The position numbers were made by a program, and so were the translations under genes. The notes under the pieces were generated by a model. The model ran no database searches. It was given only the letters and a program-made list of their open reading frames with translations, and was not told where the DNA came from. This document shows, piece after piece, positions 58,552-64,000 of a stretch of 64,000 nucleotides of DNA (position 1 is the stretch's first letter; each line of letters begins with the position of its first letter). Source of the stretch: Isoetes taiwanensis (Eukaryota; Streptophyta; Lycopodiopsida; Isoetales; Isoetaceae); the NCBI GenBank assembly GCA_021234155.1, contig JAJEKV010000074.1, positions 2,613,789 through 2,677,788 of the forward strand, written 5' to 3'.

Positions 58552-59890
58552 ATGGCACGGACCAAACAGACCGCCAGGAAGGCCCGCCCAGGCGAATCTC
58601 CCAGCGCCCATGATCCCGGCCTGATACAGAGGATGCTTCAGGAGCGCCTTCTCAGGATTGATCAGTCTTCATCAAGTGAGAGAGCAGCTTCAGACGAACA
58701 CCAAAACGAAGGATCCCAGCAGGTCGAGGACGATGCACACTCCGACGCGGGAACAGAGGTCCTAGGCGAAGAGCAGCCGGATGATGCAGAGAATTCTCGA
58801 CGAAGTGGAGGAAGAAGAAAGGAAGAAGAAGCAGGAACAAGATCGAGCAGTTGAGGAACAGGAGGAGCAGAGACAGCCGACTCCCGAGCCAACCATCGAG
58901 GAGCAACTCGAAGCTTGGGTTCGAGAAAGGAGGCTGAGGAGCGAGAGGAGAAAAGGGAGCCAATGCTCGAGCCAAGCGAAGCACAGGACCTCACGACGTG
59001 GATCAAAAAGCACGAAGCAAAAGAACGCCGCCGAGAAAGGAAGAGGGAAGAAAAGAAGAGGAAGAGAGAAGAGGAGGAGAAGAAAGCAGCAGAAGAACTG
59101 AAGAAGAAGAAGGGGAAGTTTGTGATGGGCCCAAGGAAGCTCAAGGAAGTTCCGCCAACAAAGAAGCCACAACCCCAAGGTCGTCATCAAAGAACGGTCA
59201 GCTGACCAGCCCCCGGCCTCCTCCGACAATTCCGATGAAGATTATGACACCAACACTGAGGGGGCAAGCTCTTCCAAACCCCCGGTCGTTGAGCAGGTAG
59301 TACCTGAGCAGACAGCGCCTGAGCAGGAGCAGCCGGACCCAGTGCAGAAACCCCCGAAGTATCCGGCTTGGGACAGGAAGAAACAGCCACGGCCTACCCG
59401 AGAATCCTATGTCACGGACCCCGTCAAGATTTACGAGCGGAAGATGAGGGAACACGAGGCTTACATGAAGATGTGGGAGGCTTACAACTCCTACTACCAG
59501 GAGAACAGGGTCAGAACCATCGAGGGTGGACATTCAACAAAGCAGCAGACCCTAAGGCCACCACCACCAAAACCCAAGGTCCCGAAGAAGCCAGCCAAGA
59601 AGCCCAGCAGGAAGGAGACCGAGAGAAGAGCACTAAGAGAGATTAGGCACTTCCAGCGTAGTTACAGCCTCCTAATTCCCCGTGCCCCCTTTGCTCGTCT
59701 AGTTAGAGAAGTCATGCAGGACTTCAACACTGGCATGAGGGTCACAGGATGTTGCTGGCACTGCAGGAAGCGGCTGAGCAGAGGATAATGCAATATTTTG
59801 AAGACTCGACAGCTTGTTCATGCAAAGCGAGTAACGCTCATGAGGAAGGACATGCAATTAGCTAGTTTAATTAAGGGAGATCCCAAATAA
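58552..59890 (+). pseudogene. histone H3-like protein with long charged insert, frameshifted
   Basis: The first residues, MARTKQTARK, equal the histone H3 tail start through Lys9. Residue 10 is Ala, not Ser. A low-complexity Glu/Arg/Lys-rich, coiled-coil-like stretch of about 330 residues follows, with Pro-rich linkers and [16 protein letters not shown] near 59350. The C-terminal part is a diverged H3 fold: [55 protein letters not shown], then LVHAKRVTLMRKDMQLASLI and a stop, in the order alpha-N to alpha-3. Canonical H3 is 136 residues. This would be about 440. Five 1-base shifts (near 58780, 58930, 59170, 59748 and 59811) interrupt it, so it is a pseudogene or a mis-assembled gene. It starts 654 bp after the LTR's primer site and has its own TATA box. 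It may be retrotransposon cargo or a separate gene. Confidence 0.8.
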
Positions 59891-60031
59891 ACATTTTGTA
59901 AATAATCAAAAATTTTGTAATATAAAACAATTTTGAGTAGTTTATGTGTCCATTCTTGCTTAATTAGGACAGGTTAGCAAGTAGTAGCTTTTGTTTTAGT
60001 AAAATAGCATATTCCTAGACCAAAAAGTGTG

Positions 60032-60102
60032 ATGTCTCACACGTCGCGCCTGGTCAAGAAACTAAAGTCCAGTTTTTGCACGAGGCGCTACGTGTGAGAC
60101 CT
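60032..60102. repeat. hairpin repeat 3 of 4
   Basis: GTCTCACACGTCGCGCCTGG pairs with AGGCGCTACGTGTGAGAC, and the loop has AAAGTCCAGTTTTTGCA. Downstream of the H3-like gene. Confidence 0.85.
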
Positions 60103-60231
60103 TGGCCAAAATTGCCCAAAACAGCTACAAATTGACCAAGTAAGGGGTCGATTCTAGTTAATTTGATGAGTCTGTCATCTTTACACCCTTAGTTTACCCA
60201 AATTGGACATGTTTTGATCAAAATGGGACTG

Positions 60232-60302
60232 ATGTCTCACACGTCGCGCCTGGTCAAGAAACTAAAGTCCAGCTTTTGAACGAGGCACTACCTGTGAGAC
60301 CT
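60232..60302. repeat. hairpin repeat 4 of 4
   Basis: Same as repeat 3 with changes in the right arm (AGGCACTACCTGTGAGAC). 189 bp before a second TATAAATAG box. Confidence 0.85.
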
Positions 60303-60490
60303 CCTACTATTTCTTCTCCATAACTTGTCCAAAAGATCTCCAACTTGTTGTGTTAGGATCTTTAGGTAATCCAGTCATGCTCAAACCCTTAAATTAGTCT
60401 TCCAATTCCCATTTAGACCTCAATATAGGCTAGAATTGCCCAACCCCAAGAATTTTCCAAGTCACCCAAAAATTAGGGTTTCCCCCTTTT

Positions 60491-60500
60491 CTATAAATAG
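60491..60500 (+). promoter_or_regulatory. TATA box of the second hairpin-led unit
   Basis: CTATAAATAG, followed by a leader with GCTCCTGCCCC similar to GTTCCTGCCC downstream of the 58453 box. 124 bp before an ATG. Confidence 0.55.
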
Positions 60501-60614
60501 GTCCCTCATTTCTTATGTAGCACCTTACGAGTTTGCTCCTGCCCCCCTTAGCCGATTTCCCAGCTCCCTGAGGCACTCTTGCATCCGTTTGCTAGTCTCT
60601 TCCTCGCTAGATTC

Positions 60615-60749
60615 ATGGCAACCTCTGATTTCAGGCGATGGTACAGCGCCAGCGCTCATGCTGTCGAGGCTGACGTCAACGAGATTTTCCGAGTCTTCCG
60701 GAAAGAGATAGATGTCCAAGCAACCTTGCACGCAACCCCAGCATTGTAA
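60615..60749 (+). CDS. small ORF (44 aa) of the second hairpin-led unit, possibly truncated
   Basis: The ATG lies where the H3-like start lies relative to its own TATA box. The product begins MATSDFRRWYSASAHAVEAD, continues VNEIFRVFRKEID and stops after 44 residues. VNEIF recalls VNDIF of histone H2B helix 2, but nothing else supports that, so I make no assignment. It may be a gene cut short by a frameshift or by the neighbouring insertion. Confidence 0.3.
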   Translation: MATSDFRRWYSASAHAVEADVNEIFRVFRKEIDVQATLHATPAL

Positions 60750-61197
60750 TGAGTCCAACAAAATCTAGAAACAACTAATCCCGGGCTCCACGGCGATGCA
60801 TGAGTGTAAAACAACCAAGGCAATAACCAGCAGCAAGATAATATACTTCATTCACAACAAGAGAATTCATAATGGATATACAACTTGCAACATGCTAAAC
60901 TCCAAATTGACAATGCTTGTGAAGAGGAATTGCAACTTGTAAACCATCACAAATGAGCATCATATTTCAGCTTGTCTTTTATAACATTGATAACATTGAA
61001 TCTTCAAAAATAATAGCAATATAACAAGGCATGATTCAAAGGAAATCAACAATAAGACAATGATAAAGCAACTGGTCCATATGAATCTTCATAATAATGA
61101 GGAACAATGCCCTTCAGATACATCAATTTCATCTCAGAATTTAATGGAATTCCAGAAAAATAATAATTACAAATACCTACTTGATCATTTCAGATTG
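60750..61197. other. unassigned stretch left of the gypsy LTR
   Basis: AT-rich, no feature. It ends at the LTR border. Confidence 0.4.
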
Positions 61198-62378
61198 TGT
61201 TATCCCCTAAATCATGCTTCCACTTGTTGTTGAAGACAAAGACGAATTTATACTGCTCCATATGCTGATTTATGGCTGCTAATGATGACCCACATGCCGA
61301 ATTTGCATACAATAGGCTGCCCAAAAGGAATCAGGTCTGATATACATGAAAATCTGCCATAAGAATGCTTCATATTGTTGTATTGGCCCATAAGCTGCTA
61401 TATCCAAATATGAACTTACTTGTTGCCTCTGGTGCCTCCTCTGCCACGGCTGAGGACTCCTCTTCATAGTAATCGCAGCCCAACTCTCTCCATCGACCTG
61501 CCCGCTCCCATCTCCTTTTCTTAACTGTTACGTTTAGGTTTTTTCTCTACCATTTGCCCCCATCAGCTCCAAGTCATCATTTTTCCTTTCAACTATACAT
61601 ATTTAATTCCCTTTCATATTCCGTGACATGCATTCCCTAACTAGAAACATGCAACCTTAATTGTACTGCCCGTGCTTCTTCCCTTGTTTGACTTGTTTCC
61701 CGTTATTCATATATGTCTGCCTCTTGTAACATCGTCCAATCCCCTTGCATAATGCCTTGATCATCTTCATCTTCAGAACACTCTTTTGTGATCTTTCAAT
61801 TCCGATTCCTGTTTGCTTGCTTCATAAACATGTCATATCTTCCCGTATCATCGCATCTAATTCCACACCCTTAGTTTGTGAATTGAATACATGATCTTTG
61901 TTTCCCTCAACTTTGTGCCATGGTATCTCATCCCACATCTTTGCATCAAACATATCTCACTAATATAACTCGGAATGCATAGTAATGGTATTATAGCTAG
62001 GACTAAAAACCTCGCCCACGTAGGGGTTTTCGAGGAAAACCTCCACCATAATACCGCCACTAATACATTTCAAGACCTTCAAATGCAACTGCAATTCAAT
62101 TTTTGTAATCTTACGCTTCTTCATACGGCTCCCTTGCATAATTCCATAGCTGCCATTGGCGTCCCTTTGAGTCTTGATCCTATTCAAGTTGCCGCTGCTT
62201 CATGATCAGGGTCTTGTTACTTCAAACATAATAGCCGCTACGAAGTTGCCTCTGCTTCTTATCAGGTTCTTCACAAAAAATACCAATTTCCCTAAAAACA
62301 TATAAATTATCTGTAAATATGTAAGAAAAACGGTTAGAATCTTCAAAAAAATACAATACTCCATCATTCCAGATAACA
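61198..62378 (-). mobile_element. 3' LTR of a Ty3/gypsy element, 1,181 bp
   Basis: On the minus strand it runs from TGTTATCTGG (62378) to GGGGATAACA (61198), giving 7-bp inverted borders TGTTATC/GATAACA. A purine tract GTAGTGGGGATT lies directly before it (62390-62379), and the pol stop is 51 bp further upstream. The partner LTR lies beyond the right edge of the window. Confidence 0.75.
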
Positions 62379-62429
62379 AATCCCCACTACATTTATCCTC
62401 CCTCCTATTGTTCTTCGTCCCGAAGAACA

Positions 62430-64000
62430 CTATGCATCAGGCTGGGGTGTATTCTTGCTTGTACATAAGATAGGTCGATCTTCCTCTTGCTGCAAATATA
62501 GCTTTAAGCGTGCTCCATTAACTCGCGTAGGCAAATCTTGCCCTTGCAAATCTGTCAAGGTTACAGAGCCATTCATGAAGACTTCTCTCACAATATATGG
62601 GCCTATCCATCGCATCCTGAGCTTTCCGGGCCGCTTCCAGTGTTTACTATCATACATTAAAACTGTGTCATCAATAGTAAACTCTTTCTTTTTCACATGT
62701 CTATCGTACCATGCCTTTCTTTGTTGCTGCAACACCTCACGTGCTTTGAATGCATGTAGGCGAGTCTCATCTAACTTTTCAAGCTCTTGTAAGCGTGATT
62801 TAATGCTGCCATCCCAATCCAACTTGTTTTGAACAGCTACCCTCAATGAGGGAATTTCTAATTCAATTGGAACTACTGCTTCCTGACCATAAACGAGTTG
62901 AAATGGAGTAGCTCTGGTTGTCACCTTGTAGGCAATCCGGTACGCCCATAACGCATCAAGAAGACGCTTATCCCAATCACTCCTACTTGCATTGCAAATC
63001 TTTGCAATAATATTACACAAGGTTCTGTTCGTCCTTTCCACCTGCCCATTTGCCCGTGGATGATATGGCGTGGTCTTTCGATGCTTCACATTATATAACT
63101 CTGCTAAGGCTGCTATGACTTGATTAAGGAAGTGTTTACCTCTGTCGCTCACCAATTCAATAGGACAACCGAATCGAATGATGATATTTTCATATAAGAA
63201 TGATGCAACAGCAGCAGCATTATCCTCTCTAAGAGCTTTCGCTTCCACCCACTTTGTAACATAGTCAGTACTAACAAGAATGTACCTGTTTCGGGTCTGC
63301 TTAGCAGGTGGGTTAATAGGTCCCATAAAATCGATGCCCCACTTTTCAAATGGCAACACAGGAACAATAGGATGCAAGAACATCGTATCCCTTCTTGTGG
63401 GTCTTCCAAGACGTTGGCAAGGATCACATTTTTTGACATAATCAGCAACATCCTTATGCATGGAATGCCACCAATAACCTGCTTGTAAAATCTTCTGCAC
63501 TGTTGTATTTGCTGCAAAGTGGCCGCCTTCGGGCGCGTCATGACATGCAATTATAATTTTTTCCACCTCATGTGGTAAGACACACCGCCTAAGAATATCA
63601 TCTCGACCAATGCGATAAAGGGTTCCTGCAATTAAAGTGTAGGGACGGGATTGAATAATCAATCTTCTTCGTTCTGCATAAGTACAATGCTCAGGCAATT
63701 TTCCTGTTGATAAATATTCAGCGATATTAAAGAGCCACTCCGGGACTGATTCCACATGGAAAAGGTTTGCATCCGGTAGATCGTCTTCAACACCAGAACC
63801 TTCTTGAGATGCTATTACCCGAGACAAGTGGTCTGCTGTAACATGTGACTTTCCTGGCTTAATGACAATTTTAAACTGAAATTCCTGCAACAAAAGGAGC
63901 CAATGAGTTATCCTTCCCGTACGACATGGTTTAAGGATCAAGTACTTCAGCGCTTGGTGGTCCACATAAAATACAAATTCCTTGCCCAAGAGATAATGTC
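62430..64000 (-). CDS. Ty3/gypsy polyprotein, C-terminal part (RNase H and integrase)
   Basis: Open for 519 codons with no break and running off the right edge. Residue numbers count from the right end of the open frame. The RNase H end comes first (VDHQALKYLI, WLLLLQEFQF, TADHLSR, 1-60). The zinc-binding H2C2 domain follows (HDAPEGGHFAAN ... CDPCQRLG, about 148-195). The integrase core carries the D,D,E residues in WGIDFMGPI, LVSDRGKHF and ANGQVERTNRTL (about 213-320). The GPY/F module is RMRWIGPYIV near residue 460. No chromodomain follows, and LVYGQEAVVPIELEIPSLRV is typical of the Tat-like non-chromovirus group. It is the best-preserved coding region in the window and probably the youngest gypsy copy. 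Confidence 0.93.
   Translation of the reverse strand, partial: HYLLGKEFVFYVDHQALKYLILKPCRTGRITHWLLLLQEFQFKIVIKPGKSHVTADHLSRVIASQEGSGVEDDLPDANLFHVESVPEWLFNIAEYLSTGKLPEHCTYAERRRLIIQSRPYTLIAGTLYRIGRDDILRRCVLPHEVEKIIIACHDAPEGGHFAANTTVQKILQAGYWWHSMHKDVADYVKKCDPCQRLGRPTRRDTMFLHPIVPVLPFEKWGIDFMGPINPPAKQTRNRYILVSTDYVTKWVEAKALREDNAAAVASFLYENIIIRFGCPIELVSDRGKHFLNQVIAALAELYNVKHRKTTPYHPRANGQVERTNRTLCNIIAKICNASRSDWDKRLLDALWAYRIAYKVTTRATPFQLVYGQEAVVPIELEIPSLRVAVQNKLDWDGSIKSRLQELEKLDETRLHAFKAREVLQQQRKAWYDRHVKKKEFTIDDTVLMYDSKHWKRPGKLRMRWIGPYIVREVFMNGSVTLTDLQGQDLPTRVNGARLKLYLQQEEDRPILCTSKNTPQPDA

Noticed and set aside
58652-59229. Minus-strand open frames rich in Ser/Phe/Leu
   Set aside because: Antisense shadows of the Lys/Glu/Arg-rich part of the H3-like gene.
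58552-59890. Centromeric H3 (CENH3)
   Set aside because: CENH3 tails diverge from MARTKQTARK, whereas this tail is canonical. The insert is far longer than any CENH3 tail, and the loop 1 and helix 2 region shows no CENH3 signature I can see.
60615-60749. Histone H2B assignment from VNEIF
   Set aside because: Five residues are too few. No other part of the 44-residue frame fits H2B.

Overview
The window looks like a repeat-dense nuclear region of a land plant or a close streptophyte relative. The evidence is AT-rich DNA with spliceosomal introns, plant-type Ty3/gypsy elements with an initiator-tRNA-Met primer site, a MULE with a 9-bp target duplication, Helitron ends, and shreds of plant-like host genes (PP2A B', serpin, FCP1-like). 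A fern, lycophyte or bryophyte is my guess, not a conclusion. Nearly every long coding region is broken by frameshifts or stops. This is either genuine decay or residual assembly error.

1-7 kb: decayed DNA, short tandem duplications, a 321-bp MITE (2318-2638), a Helitron tail and an LTR remnant. 7.4-15.4 kb: a complete 8,039-bp MULE with 268-bp terminal inverted repeats. It sits inside a gene for a small secreted protein (15610 down to 7065, minus strand), and that reading frame is restored if the element and one 9-bp duplication are removed. The MULE carries a broken transposase, two small accessory genes sharing an acidic SUMO-interacting-motif-like tail, and dense arrays of a 16-bp motif that is also present in its terminal repeats. 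15.7-20.5 kb: mostly featureless.

20.5-38.5 kb: 'element A'. A DDE transposase-like gene (minus) diverges from a gene (plus) encoding a ParB-like domain followed by an FCP1-like HAD domain. The plus-strand gene is split by a 7.8-kb insertion with a Helitron-type 3' end on each side. The reading frame joins exactly across the insertion. The insertion holds fragments of PP2A B', a serpin and a degenerate DNA methyltransferase. 39.7-49.3 kb: an old gypsy LTR, an unrecognised multi-exon gene and a shredded chromovirus.

49.3-55.7 kb: 'element B' repeats the layout of element A. A transposase of the same family diverges from a gene fusing a ParB-like domain to a beta-class amino-methyltransferase. 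Introns of both elements are packed with element-specific palindromes. 56.3-60.8 kb: a gypsy LTR and primer site followed by a histone H3-like gene. That gene has an intact H3 tail start, a long charged insert and a diverged H3 fold, and is flanked by four hairpin repeats. 61.2-64 kb: the 3' part of a better-preserved gypsy element on the minus strand.

The main candidates for something undescribed are (i) the transposase plus ParB-like/methyltransferase elements with intronic palindromes, (ii) the H3-like protein next to an LTR, and (iii) the MULE accessory genes with their motif arrays.
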